Positions 26,001-39,240 of a DNA stretch of 64,000 nucleotides are shown piece after piece. The notes below the pieces were generated by a model that saw only the letters and a program-made list of their open reading frames with translations, was not told the origin of the DNA and did not search any database. The stretch's first letter is position 1. Every line of letters starts with the position of its first letter. Made by a program: the position numbers and the translations under genes. This stretch comes from Oxyruncus cristatus (taxonomy: Eukaryota; Chordata; Aves; Passeriformes; Cotingidae), in contig VXAY01004951.1 in the NCBI GenBank assembly GCA_013399855.1, forward strand, positions 452,332 to 516,331, written 5' to 3'.

Positions 26001-29000
26001 CCACGTTCATGTCTCCTGCATTAATCACTCTGCTTCCCAGCCTGCACAGTGCACCCGGCTCTGCTCTGCACAGACCACCGTGCGAGTCTGGCCCCGGTTC
26101 CAGCAGCTTTCTGCCTTCTGGTGGCCTTCAGCCTGTCAGGCTGTACAATGGATGCAGCACGTAGGTCAGGCAGAAAGTGTTTACTTTATCCTTCCATGCT
26201 TTGGCTGTTAACCAGGTGTGTTGAGCAACCAGTCTTGCAGGGACGACCTTGCTCCTTAAATCCCCCTTTCCCAGGTTGCATTTCTGGGACTGTCACAGCA
26301 GCGGAGTGATTTGCTGCCACCTCCTTGTCCCTCAGTTCACACTGTTCATGAACAAAAATGCTTCACCTACAGAGAACCTTTTTTCTCTGTGGCAGGACCT
26401 TGTTCAACTGACTGTTTAGTGACCTGGCACTGCTTCTGATGGCAGCACAAACCAACACATATCCTCATCTCCCCAGCAGTGCTGCGGTCTGTAAAAGGCT
26501 CTGCTCACCCTTATCCTCCCTTAATTCTGTCTCCCAGATCACCTCTTCCCACCTGGTTTCACAGGGATGAGGTTTCCTTTCTGCCTCTGATGATGTTCTA
26601 CCACTGATTTGTGACTATGAGCATGGTCTGCAGGCTTGTGCCAGCCACAGTTATCTGCCCAAGTGCTTTCCTGCAAAGATCAGCAGCAGATGCTTGTCTG
26701 TTTGGTGTCTGTTTTGAGTGCTCCAGTGCCTGCCTCCCATCTCGTCCTCACTCATTGCCTGCTTCTCTTTCTCCTGGGGCTTTATCTCCACGTACCTGGC
26801 CTCCTAATAAATAATCTTTGCTTGCTTTTCCACTTCTCCCTCTCATTTGGGTTTATGTTTCTCTTCCTGTTTTTCAGAAGTGAGAGATGATACTTGGCTG
26901 GAGAGAGGGCATTAGGAATTAGAGGTGGTGCCTTTATGAACCAGCTGGAGGAGAATTTAATCCATCAAAGGAATCAGGAGGCAGTGAGTGATGGAGTTGC
27001 CATTTTCGGAGGGGTAGAGTGACACAGCAAGGATTTTTCTGTCCCTTTAACTTGATCCTGCGAAACTCAGATCCATCCCTCAGGAAACGTACTCAACTCC
27101 TTAGAGGTTTGGAGAGCACTCATTCATGCAGCTCACTCACTGCCATGTACAGATTATTTTGTCTTACTGATTACCTTCAACAACACCAATTACTAGTCAG
27201 GGATGGCAACATTGCTTGGAATGATAAAAAAGCTGACATGCCTGCATTAGTCCAATGCAGTGCACACCTGCACTACAAGGGTACTTAATCTGTCCCAACC
27301 CTTTCTTAAATTGTTTCAGCTTCTGCCTGCAAATTACTGAATTCTAGCGGAATTGGCTTAAGGAAGGGTTAAATTGGGCTAAATACGTCTCCATTATGTG
27401 CTCTTACTGCTTTAATTAGGTCAATTTAAAATCAATTTTGAAAAGTTGCACCAACTGGTTTAGTTAACGTAGATCAGAGTCCAGATAGAATGAAAGAGCA
27501 AAATAATTCATTCAGTCATCAATTCATCATTTTTTATGGCCAGATGTCAGATGGTCTCAGCCTAAGTTTATGGCTGTGCTGGAGCATACGTGTGTGCTGG
27601 GGATGAAATCAGCTGAATTTGAAAACAGCTTTTCCCACCATGCTGCCTTAGACTCCAGCCTGGCTGGGTTTGGTCTGCTTGTTTCGTGCTAGAGGTGTTG
27701 CCAGCTACCACAGAGTCAGCAGCCTCAGTGTTGGCCTGTAACTCTCTGGTCACGTTCCCCAGGGTCAGAAAGGCAGACCAAGGCAGAGCATCACAGCACA
27801 GAGACATCCTCCTGAAAACTCACCTTACCCCAGAGCTGTAGCAATTTGGGAAGGAAAGCCACAGAGCAACGATATGGTATCTTGTGTTTCAACACTGCCC
27901 ATGGCAACAGCCAAAGAAGGTTAACAAAACAGTTAAAGAAAGAAAATACTGAAACAACCTCTTGACTTTAAAGGGTTTGGGTTTTTTTTTTTTTTTTTGG
28001 TGGTGCAAGGAGTAGAGGCTGCATTTGGTTTGGACAGGGTGTGTCAGGAGCAGCTCCCTCACACCACTGCAGTGCAGAGGAGCAATGTTATAAACTGGAA
28101 ATCTTTGTTAGTGTGTATTGGGTGGTTGGTATTGCCCTGAACCAGTCAAGCAAGCCAGTATCAAGCAGTAAAACACCACCATAAAATTGTCCTCCTCACC
28201 ACGGGTTCAAATAGTCACGTGTGACAGGCTCAGGCACAGGGGTTTGATCTGGTGACGTCAAAAAAGCACCTACGCTGGTTCAAGTCAAAAATGTCCTTAG
28301 CTCAGTATAACTCTCCAACAGTGCCATTAAAAAAACAGGGCAGGTGGGATGTTATCCTTTTTCTGTTATTAATTCTCAGACCTTGTCAGTAAGTGATGTA
28401 AGGATTTCCTAAAGCAGAGGCTGTGAACAGGCCAGTGTGCCCTGGAGCTCCAGAGGACCCTGTCCTATATGAACTGGCCTAATCTCTTCTTAAACCCCTT
28501 TAGACTTTTCATCACTAACGTGTCTCGTGGAGAGGGTTTCCATGGTTCAATGGCTGCTGGGTGTGAAATCATTTCCTTTTATGTGGTTAAAGCTGTTTCT
28601 TGCCGACGTCCTCCAAAGGCAAAGCATGGAGTGCCTGGGTGAGAGCTGTGGCGCTGCCGCTGGGGTGCAGGATGTTCAAAGGGCAAGGATCAAGTTCCGT
28701 GTGTTCAGCAGCTATTAAAAAATCTCTGTGGGAAAGGCATGGGAATCTGGGAAATCATTCACCCGGCGCTTAGGCCAGAGGGTGAACAAGCTGCAGGGGA
28801 AGGGAGAGGTTGCTGCCATGGTGCACCCATCCCCCCCTGGCTGGCATTTCACATCAAAGTCGGATTTGGGAGAGGAAGACAGAATTTCCCAGGTCAAACT
28901 TCACGTGATTTTTCAGGTGTGTGTTTCTCCACTGAATGCAGATACACCAGAGAAGGAGTCTTTCCTAATAGATAGCCAATAATTAATTTGTTTACCCCAG

Positions 29001-31559
29001 AACCATGGTGGTTCTGAATTCTCAGGCAAATGAGTGTTCGGGAAAAATACAGAAATACTTCTGTGTGACTTTTATCTCTCCACCCGCAGCTAAACTTCCC
29101 AGATGCAGTATTTAAACCTTATCATAAATCACACTCCCCATAGCTTTCCATCACTCAGATGTGTCTTTTCCAATGCAAGGCTTTGGTTTTCCATCCTTAG
29201 AAGAGCCAGAAAAGCCACAGCATTAGTATCTCCAAGGAAGTTCCTTCTTTGCCCCTGAGTCAAACTGGATGTAAAGACGTGCAGTGCTGTGAGGACACTG
29301 GTCTCAGGTGCTTCACAACTGCTCATTCCCAGCCTCGCAAAAGCACCACAAATGTAACCATCTCACTGCACAGTATCAAAGCAGTTGAGCTGGCAGGTGT
29401 TCAGGCAAATTTCAAGGAGATTATTTGCATGAATAGTTATTCTTGCTCTGCAAAGGGATCACTGCAATTAACTTCTTCATTACTGGGTATACTTACTTTT
29501 ATTTTTTATTGCTGTCCTGCACACATGTACCCAAGGAGAGGAAGAGAAGGAATGACTCTCGCTGTGCCCTCCTATCATTTGCTCTCGGTTGGCACCCGCT
29601 GCTTGCAAACCAGGGTGACGGGTTTGGGCTGGCTCTGGTCAACCCTCTGCTCATTGCACCCGGGTTTAGCAGAGTGAAATACTGCCAGAGACGTCTGAAA
29701 GAGTATTCTTGAATAATATACATATATGTGTAAATAAGTAATTACATATTATATGGTACAAAAGTTAACACAGCTGCTTGTGTCAGGATCCAGCCTGGCA
29801 AAGGGGCAGTGGGAGCAGAGAGCCCTTTCAAAAGGCACTTTCCTCCCCTCCAGCCTCCCCTTCCTCTTCCCTGCTAAGCACCACTGATGCTGTGTCCTAA
29901 CTCAGTGTTGGCATTTAAGCCCTGAATTAAGCCAATATCAGATCCTCATCATGTCTATCTTTTTTTTTTTGAGCCTGTTTTGTCTTCAAAAACAGCCTTT
30001 GCAAACCCTGGCCTGTCCCCCAGCCCTGGCACATTTTAGGGCTAGGAGATGATTTCAGACAGCTCTGACAAAGGGGTGGAAAGACCTGGGTTTTGGCATT
30101 TTCATTCTTGAAAAGCAGCGAGGGCCACATCAGAAGCAGGTGAATAAGCTGCACATCTGCGATATCCTCAGCACGTGTTGACTCACAGCCCTAAAAAGGG
30201 AGACAGGCACCATTGGGGTTACAGGTAACATGCAGAGAGGTGGTGGCAAGGATGGGGATGCAGCCAGCAATGTTTCAAGGGGGATACTAAAGAAGGCACA
30301 GAGGTACCAGGACTGAACTGATTGGGAATTCAGGACATCTCAGTCGGGGTCTTCCAGCCTTCGCTGTCCCCTCTCTGGGCAGTGCTATTCAGAACACTGC
30401 AGAGCTGTGTTGACCACCAGCCTTCTGTTTCCAAAGTTAATCCTGTGTATTGATCTTTCCCAGACACTAAAACCTCACCTCAGGGTCTGGCATCTTGCTC
30501 TAGCAATTAATTATTAACTCTCTCACCTCCCACTGGGGTACAAAGGCCTGGACACTTCCAAGAGCTGAGTGGACCCAGGGCCCACCCAGCCAGTGCAGGG
30601 GAGGGTGGAGAGGGTGGATGTTGACCTGATGGTGTCAGGAGAGCTTGAGTCACAAGGCTGTGCCAGCATTTGCCATTCAAATCTTTGCAGCAGATTTTAC
30701 AAGAAGAGGGAAGAAATAATCTCTACCTGGGAAAGGCACCTTCCTGGCAGCTCCCACCAAGCCAGAAGGGCAAGGGACAGGACAGGGTGGCTTGAGAAGG
30801 CCAGAACCTTGGGTTCCAGAACCTTGGGTACCTTGGGTACCAGAACCTCTTGGTCAAAAGTCAGCAGGAGGTTGTTGGCCACAAAAGTGGCTCAGGAAAC
30901 AGTTTAGCTCTGATATATCCATGGCTACAACCCAGCTTGATAGTTTGATCTTTTTTGTTTCGAAGGCCTATGGTATCTAGATTTCCATGTTTCCATTAAA
31001 AAGAAATCCACTGATTTGCTTATCAGAAGCTTAGATCATTAATGCTTTCCTTCTGTTGATACACCTGTGTCTTTTTCAATCTTCCAAGTTCTTTATTACT
31101 AATTAAATGAGGTATTTCCTTCATTCTATTATTAATGATCTTGGATATTCATGACCTGATACCATAAGATTTCTTAAAGGGAAGACATTTTGAGTTTACT
31201 TTGTTTTCTGCCTTTAATGATCTGAGTTCTTATGTTAAAATCCTTAATGGTAAACATCACAGTACAAAACTACTTCTTTAAAAAAAAAAAATCCCAAATA
31301 TTTTCAAGAAATTAAACCTCTGAGAGAATCCCCGAAACACCACATGACAGAAATCCATGCCTGTTATCAGCACTGTGGCTTTTTAAAAGGGGAAGGTGTC
31401 ACAACTGCAAAATCAAACTCAGAACATGCACAGATTTAGAAAGTTTCAGTTCCTTCACCGCCCAGAAATTTGAGGCTAGCTGTGACTTCACAGAGCTGCC
31501 TCAGCTGAGTGAATCCCCACGGTGAAGAAAACAGCCTGTTCGGAGCTCATGGGCTTGTG
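20031..31559. other. Long intergenic stretch, no gene seen
   Basis: I found no coding similarity and no clear interspersed repeat over about 11.5 kb on either strand. Small features are an A run at about 24467-24481, a T run at about 27979-27998, and a 15-bp tandem repeat at 30801-30847. Open frames of up to 170 codons occur but look like chance. Confidence 0.5.
30801..30847. repeat. Short tandem repeat, 15-bp unit
   Basis: The unit CCAGAACCTTGGGTT occurs at 30801, again with its last base changed at 30816, followed by a shortened CCTTGGGTA and the start of a third copy. It is small and of no known function. Confidence 0.85.
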
Positions 31560-31925
31560 GAATCACCAGCTGGTCGAGGGAGGGGACTGTCCCCCTCTGC
31601 TCTGCACTGCTGCTGCCTCCCCTGGAATCTTGTGTGCGGGTTTGGGCACCACAAAGATATTGAGCTCTTAGAGAGCGTCCAAAGGAGGGCAAGGAGGGGG
31701 CTGAAGGGCCTTGAGGGGAAGCCGTAGCAGAAGCGGCCGAGGACACTTGGTCTGTTCAGCCTGGAGAAGAGGAGACTGAGGGCAGGAGACCTCCTTGCAG
31801 TTACAACTTCCTCCTGAGGGGAAGAGGAGCCACAGCTAAAGCTGAGAAAAAATAGAGAAGGTCAAATATTGGAGTCAGTGATCTTGGAGATCTTTTCCAA
31901 CATCAGTATTCTATGATTCTGTTAT
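31560..31925 (+). mobile_element. CR1 LINE 3' fragment, internally deleted
   Basis: Sense-oriented CR1 with CTGGTCGAGGGAGGGGACTG, GAGAGCGTCCAAAGGAGGGC and GGTCTGTTCAGCCTGGAGAA, then a jump to the 3' end TTCTATGATTCTGT. The end of the reverse transcriptase ORF and part of the 3' UTR are missing. Confidence 0.87.
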
Positions 31926-33204
31926 CTAAGCCCACATCTTGCAAGGCAATGCTGTCAAGCTTTCAGTGATGCAGTGGTGGATTTAGATAGAGCAGGTGAC
32001 TGATGAAAGCTAAAAGCATTCTCTTGGTCCTCTCCCTTCAGGGCCTGGTTGCTTCCTGGGTATTTTGCCTTTTGAAAGATTAAATGTGAGGAGTAATTGA
32101 CTGTAAAATACTAATGAGACCAAGTGTAATTGACGCCTGGGAATTGAGTCAAACCTCTTCAGTGCATCATTGCACCTCTCTCTCCCGGAAGGGGATTCTC
32201 TGGCAGATGAAAACTGCAGTTGGATGGACTGCTTGCTTCCCAAACACACCGTTTTTCTCAGCAGGGCAGAGCAGAAGAGGGTTGCAGGATGTCTGCAGGA
32301 TACTGATGTATGTAGTGCCAAAATAACGCCATGCTTCCAAAATTTGCAGAAATAGCATCACACATCCTGGAGGCTTTCTGACCTGACCCATAATTGAATG
32401 GCAAATGGAAGCAGCAAAAAGGCAGGAGGACCCCCAAGCAGGAGGATCCATCATGGGGTCTGGATGTTTTTTGACACTTCCTTGTGGACAGAAGGTAGAA
32501 AAGTGGACTGGGAATCCTCATGCTAAAAGCACAGGACGTGCTTACAGCTGGCTAAAGAGCTTCTGTGCTAGGAGGTGTTCTCTCTTCCTTGGACCAGCAC
32601 AGCAGAGGACTCGTGCATGATGAACACACTCATCCTCTCTTCTGTTTTTAACAGGACAATATAGTAAGGACAGTTTGGACAGCCTGATTCCTAACCAAAA
32701 TTCTTTTCTTGACATGCTGAGCAAAAAAAATAAAAAGGATGCCTGTGGTTTGCAGGGGGCTAAAACAAGGACTGACTCATAAGTGCCAGCAAGCTCTGCT
32801 TGGGGCTTTCAGAGCCAACGAAAATAGCATCACGTGTCTTTGGGGTGATCAGATTTGATGCAGAAATGGACAGCAAATGCAGTCAGGAAATGGATTTATA
32901 AACCTTTATTTAGTAGTAATGGCTTCTGCTGGAAGATGTCACAGGGTGCTGTGAAGAGGCTGTAGTAAAGAAGTCTCAGCTGTGTCTGTTGAAGTCTCAA
33001 CGCCAATGAGGCCCCCACTGTGCATGGAGGAGTGATGTGATTTGTCTGAGATCATGAGACATCTGCATTTGAGCTGGGAACAGAGCCCAGATCTTGTGAG
33101 CATTAAAAACATTTGCTTTAACCCTGCAGCTCTTCCCTTTCACTTAGTGGAAGCTTTGAGTTGCTCCAGCATCATTGCATTAAATCAACCTGTCACAAGA
33201 CCAG
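31926..33204. other. Non-coding, no gene seen
   Basis: Intergenic DNA between two sense-oriented CR1 fragments. No exon recognised. Confidence 0.5.
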
Positions 33205-33372
33205 AGCAGAACAGGTTGCAGAGGTGGTAGATTTCTCACCCCTGGACACATTCAAGGCCAGGCTGGAAGGGTCACTCAGCAACCTGATGGAGTTGAAGGT
33301 GTCCCTGCTCATTGCAGGGGCTGGACTAGATGACCTTTAAAGGTTCCTTCCAACCCAAACCATTCCATGGAA
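33205..33372 (+). mobile_element. CR1 LINE 3'-end fragment
   Basis: A short sense CR1 end: GAGGTGGTAGATTTCTCACC, TTCAAGGCCAGGCTGGAAGG and GGGCTGGACTAGATGACCTT, closing with CCTTCCAACCCAAACCATTC. It covers the last codons of the ORF and the 3' UTR. Confidence 0.87.
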
Positions 33373-36300
33373 GTGAAGGCTGAGATGCTGTGCCCTGACC
33401 TGATGCTATGGCACTGTTGAGGTGATGCCAGGCTTTCAGAAAATGAGAAGCAGCCACCAAATAAGGCAGCAAGGAAGACAGGCACATTTCTGCTACTGAG
33501 CCAGAAAAAAAGACAACACAAACCGTAGCATGAGAGTGGCCATCAGGGCTTAAAGCTTCCCACTGCACTGCCCCTGTGCAGTGCAACACAGCTGGATGCT
33601 GCAGGCTGTGTTCCATTTTTGGGCTGTACCAAGGTAGTTAATTACTAGTGGGCTGGCAGGTAGATGTATCATTGCAAAAATGCGTAGTTCAGAAGTAATT
33701 GTCTTCCCTAGTGCACATTAAGGGGTCGTTTTCTTCCCTGGTACACATTAGGGTCAACTGCCAAGGTATTTTTGTGGCATAGTGTAAATGGCTTGTCAGT
33801 GACACAGTAACCTTCACCCTGCCTTAAACATATTAAGACCAGCAAACCTGGCTGAAATGGGAATGGCAGGACTTCACTGGTCCTTTCCACTTGTCTGTTT
33901 CTCCTTGGTACACCTCTGGTGTGTTTATCCAGGATTTCTCCATCTGTTGTCCCAAATAGCCACTGTAAATACCCTCTTTGACAGACATCCGTCTAAACTC
34001 ATAGCAGTTTCAAGCACACCAGGTCTGACAACTCTGCTTTTAAGCCGTAGGAGGTTTTCCTAGGAAACAGGGAAGACATGCCATAGAGTGGATGCTTTGT
34101 GTTTGTCAGGTACCAGTAGGATTTGGTGACTCTCAGACAGTGCTTACAACTCACAGAAGGAATAGAGATGCTGGGAGCATTTTCCACATCTTCATGTCCC
34201 CCAAACCCTCCCTCATTTGAGATGGTTCCTCAGCAAATACAGGGGTGATGGTTCAAATGAAGAATCAGCAAGATATGGGTGTCTTGGGTGTTTGGCTCTA
34301 GAACAAGATTTCTGACTGATCCTGACAAAAATGGTTTTTTATCAGTCTGCCAGGAGGAACTGGCAGCGTTGAGAAGGACAAGTTTATTTTTGAAAGCAAC
34401 TTAAGCCATGAGAGCATACACCCATCATGAGTTTTCCTTATTTACTGAAATATAGATGGGCATTTTTCAAGTGGTTAGTCAGGCAGTAAATAAAACCCCT
34501 CTTATCCATAAGATCCCTCCCCACCAATTTAAGCAAGATTAGGACAAAAAAATCAGAGAGAACTGCAGATGTTGAAACCTGTCTGGTTTATTTTATACTG
34601 GCACAAACCTTTTCACATCTAAAATCACTTTGAAACTTGTGGATGTCTGAAATACCTCCCTGAAGCAGAAGCTCAGATGAAATCTGAGGCCAACTGAAAC
34701 GCTGGGTTTTGTTATACCAGGGAAAGTACTGTCTCTTGGTTGGATGTATCGTGCTCTGGGGTTTGTTTGGGGTCTTTCTGGTGACCCAGCAAGGTGCAAA
34801 GCTGAACTGAAACCAACTCTTCAGGACATCTGTGTTCCTCGTGTCGACATTTCCACTTTCTCATCTGCAAAACCTTATTTTAACAGATGATTCTTCTGGC
34901 ACAGACAATGGAGTACTCAGGAGTCCAAGTTCTATTGCATAATCCTTTTACTGCAATTAAGAATGCTTTGCTTCCCTGGAACAACTCAGCATTTCCAGGA
35001 AGAAATCTCAATCTCATTTTAAACATTTCTTTTAAAAAGATATGCATGAATCCCAGGAGGATAAAACATTTGCCTCACATGGCTTTGTAGGACTGCACGG
35101 AACAAAACCCCAGCTGCCAACTTATATTCACAGTCAGAGAGGCTCTGGGAAATGCAGATCCCTGCAGCACAGCTCCTGGGATAATGTTGGGACTAGCTGC
35201 AATGAATCCCAGCCCGGCTTCACTCTCTGTGGCCTGACCAGGTGGATGTGCCATCAGTCATACACCCTCCATGGAGGTCTCCCATCCCATCCCATCCCAT
35301 CCCATCCCGTCCACAAACCAGCAGAGACTCATTTCCCTTAAACAGCTTAGTGTGGAAACAGTTTGGTATGACAGATGTTGGCAGGAAAGAGAAAAAAAAA
35401 AAAAAAACAAACAAACCAAATTAATTTCTTGCATTTGTTCCTTGAATTTGAAGAACACGAAGGGAAAGACTGGTTTCAGCATAGACAGATAGGAGGAGGC
35501 TGTTGGGCAGAGGGGGCACACCCTGCCGCTGCACACGGGGAAGGCAGCAGCGACCCAGGCCCATCCCCTGCCTCTCTGGTACCCACTCCCCAGAGCACCA
35601 GCACCACCAGCAACCTGGGCAAGCCAACATGAAGCACAGGGAAGAGAAATGGCTTCTGGAAAGGATGATCATTACTAAACAAGGGGAAGGTTCTCAGGAT
35701 GCTGGGAATGAGGACACAGCGAGGGAACACAGTTAAGATGGACACGGTTAGGCTTGACTTTTGGCTGGAGCTTCAGCTGCAAGAGCAGTTTGTGCAAGCC
35801 AGAGCAGCACCTGCGAAACCTCTGCAAGTGAAAGGTAAAGCTGAGAGCCTGTAAAAGCACTGCCTGTGAAGGACTTGGCTTCAAGGGCCTACACAGACTT
35901 GAAGCCACTCAGTGGCAAAGAGTTGGGTCAATGAGAGCTCACTGGGTTGAGGTAAAGGGGTAGATCCTGTCTGTGCTCCCACCACATGCTTTGTGTCACC
36001 CAGTTGCTGCTGGCCTGCTCAGCTGGACCACGTGTGGGCATTATCTCTGCCTCTGGTGGAGCAAGATGAGCTTGTAGTGATCTGGCTGTACCAGAGGTAA
36101 CTGAGCAAACCTGCAGCCCAGTAGGTGGAGGAGTAGATGCATCAGCATCTTAAAAGAGCTGTTTCAGCAACTCCTTCCTGTCCAGAGCCCTGGACCAGCC
36201 CCAAAACATGAGGCAAAGCACAACAGCTGTTGCCTGAGCTCCAGTTACCATAGAATTACACAACTTTGTCCCCAGTGCTGATGTTTATGCAAAGAGGGGA

Positions 36301-38902
36301 TGAAACAGGCCCTCCCTGCTGCCGCCCCTCACTGGGCACCAGTCTGGGTCCAGCCTCAAACTCCTGCCTGCGCTTTGCAAAAGCAGTAGTTCAGATTCTG
36401 CTGTCTTTCTACTCCTGTAAAAAAAATCAGTTCTAAAGCTTTACCCAAAATTAACGAAGATCCATTACGTTGCAGTTGATTCCTGTGGCAGGCTGAGGAC
36501 ACTGCCCTGGTTTTTACATTCATTATGCATTATTTACATTCAGGAGGCTACTGGACTAAAAGACATCTCAAATTCTGCATCTTCCAGGCAGAATTCCCAG
36601 GCAGAGCAAATATAGTATAACAGAAAGCAGAAGAACCCTCTATCAAAGTGTTTTACAGAGCATTGATGTACTTTTTTCCAAGGGACGGCCCTGGGATTTT
36701 TCTGCAGAGCTGTTGTACTGCCAGCATATGATTTGCTCTACTTGCCCTTTTGGTTTTAATGTCCCATTAATAATACACCTCGTATTTACTGCAGTTTGTG
36801 TTACTGTTCCACTGTCACTTCTTGACCACTCATTATTCTCTCTGCAGTGCTAGGCAAGGCTCCAAAACCCAAACAACAGCAGCAGTGTTTCTACAGACCA
36901 AGCCACAGCCCCACCAGACTCAAGGCAGCTCCACTGAGGGGGATCATTTATCTTCCCAGAGCTGGCAGGGCACGCTGCACCTAGGAAAATGGGAACAGCT
37001 CTACATCCTCTCCATCAATAGATCAGACCTAAGACTTTTCCAGGGCAATTTGGACAGTCAGCTCTTTAGAGGGATCTAAACCAGAAGACTGTAAAACATC
37101 ATTAATGAGCAGCTTGCTTAATCCTGGCTCTGTGGCACCCACTGTAACAGAAGGAGGAACAGGCTGTCAGGCTGGCCCTGGCTGACAACTCAGCTCAGGC
37201 CTCTGTGGAGGATGTGCTGAGGATGCCTCCTTGATCAACTCTGCACTCCCTGATCAACTCTGCATTCTGAAAACAGCTGCTGAGCTGCCCCTGGGCCCTG
37301 CAGCCAGCAGAGCTCTGTAAATACCTTCATTTCCCACCCTACAGCCCTCTGAGCACCCCGGTATACCCCTGTACACCTCCGGCTCAGCATCCAGGCTTGG
37401 ACATTGCAGTACTGGTGTCCACTTCCCACTGGGAGCATCCTCAGGCCTCACCAAACTTATACTGCGCTGTAGATCAGAAAGGATATAGAAAGGCAATGCT
37501 GAAGGAGCGGGGTGGTTGCCTCACCAGGAGGTTAGAGTGCTCACAGAGCTTCATAACCCTCTTTTCCCTGAGCACTTACAAACACTGTCTTTTGCATCAC
37601 AGGAATATGCCTTAAATCCTGAAAAAGAGCTGGATGCAATACTGTTTAGAGGCAGGATTTCTCTTCACCCCTCTGGATGAGGCTGCGCAAACACGAGAAG
37701 AAAGGTTTCTCTGGTCTTCCAAGCAAGCCCTAATTTCTCCTCCCTTCCCCTGGGATCAGAGCTGACCTCCTCCTGCCCTTGTCCCTGTGAACAGCATGTT
37801 ACTTCCAGCAGCAGCAAGCGGTTCCAGAGCAGGAAAACTGAAGTTTTCCTCTCCTGGGCTGGTGATTAGTGTGCTCAGGAGGTGTGTTTGAAGCCCCTCA
37901 AGGCCCTGCAGAGAGTCCAAAGCAGGTTTCCTGTGCCCTCAGTGACTGCCTTCAACACTGGGCTCACAGGCACAACCAGCCATGGGTCACTGCCTATTCC
38001 CTGGTGCACTGTCAAAGAAGTCACATTTGCTCTCTTTTAGTTATATTACCTACAAAACAAAACAAAACTCAGGGCTCTCCAGGGTGAAGCATCACCCATG
38101 CAATATAAACAGCAAGGCAAAGCAGGGTCTGGGGATGCACAAAGTTCCCACTGTTCCCTTCAGGCTGAGGTAACTGGTTGCAACGCAGGAAGCTGTGGGA
38201 TGCACATCTCATTCTTCCCCACCTCACACCAGTCATCTTCACACCCCGAGACCCCAACCTTCGTGTGCACCCCAAAGTTCAGCACTGACACTTCCAGATT
38301 ACCTTTTGGATCTCAGCCCTCACGGGTGATGCTCACAAGTTCTCCCATCTGACCTAATCCCAGAGAAAGGTTTTTGTTTTGGCTTGATCCGCCTGCTGCC
38401 AGATAGATCCGGGAGCACGGTCTGATCACCACAATCTGACCTTGTGGGAAGTGTCACTGAGGACTCACATGCCCTCCCACTTGCCAAATTCCTCAGCAGA
38501 TGAGGTCGATTTCAGTACTTACTGGCAAAGTTCGAGTAGTTTGTCCAGAAAGGCTCCAAATGATTAAAGGTCTCTTGGAGCTGTGTTGTGGCCACTGCCT
38601 GGTTACTGACCTACACAAGCATAGCAACATGGGAACCAGCAATCTGGGAAAACAAACTTTTCTGCTCCCTGTCTTCTAATATTTAGCTTTGCTTTGGACA
38701 TGAAAGAAGAACTAATTCGGATTTTTGTTATCATTTACTGACAAAAACAAGCCTTCCCTTATGATTTATTAAGCTTGAACATAGCTCACATTCTAGCTGC
38801 TGTGCACATAAAAGCTGATTCACCATTACCAACACACTGAAAATATTTGCTGTCCTTGTCTTACATGTAGCAAACCTGGGTCAGCAAGTAGGTTTTTTGT
38901 AC
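33373..38902. other. Intergenic, no gene seen
   Basis: No coding similarity recognised. A CCCAT pentanucleotide repeat lies at 35281-35305 and an A run at about 35391-35407. Confidence 0.5.
35280..35309. repeat. (CCCAT)n microsatellite
   Basis: Five perfect CCCAT units followed by a changed one (CCCGT). On the minus strand it reads GGGAT. Confidence 0.95.
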
Positions 38903-39240
38903 TGTAGAATCATAGAATGGTTTGGGTTGGAAGGAACCTTAAAAATCACCTAGTTCCAAACCCCTACCATGGGCAGGGACACCTTCCACTAGACCAGATT
39001 GCTCAAAGCCCCATCCAACCTGGCCTTGAAGACTTTCAGGGATGGGGCAGCCTCTCCAGCTAACTTGGTCCAGTGTCTCATCACCCTCACAGTAAAGAAT
39101 CTATTCCTAACATCTAATCAAAATCTCTTCTCTTTTAATTCAGAACTGTGTCCCCTTGTCCTATCACTATTTGTCTTGTGTAAAAAGTCACTGTCCCTCT
39201 TTTATAAGTCCCCTTTAAGAAACAGACAGATTGCTGTTGT
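38903..39240 (-). mobile_element. CR1 LINE 3' fragment
   Basis: The plus strand shows the reverse complement of a CR1 end, TAGAATCATAGAATGGTTTG, GGGACACCTTCCACTAGACC and CTCACAGTAAAGAATCTATT. It closely resembles the copy at 6284 in its first 250 bases but is a separate insertion. It is truncated at its 5' end near 39240. Confidence 0.92.
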
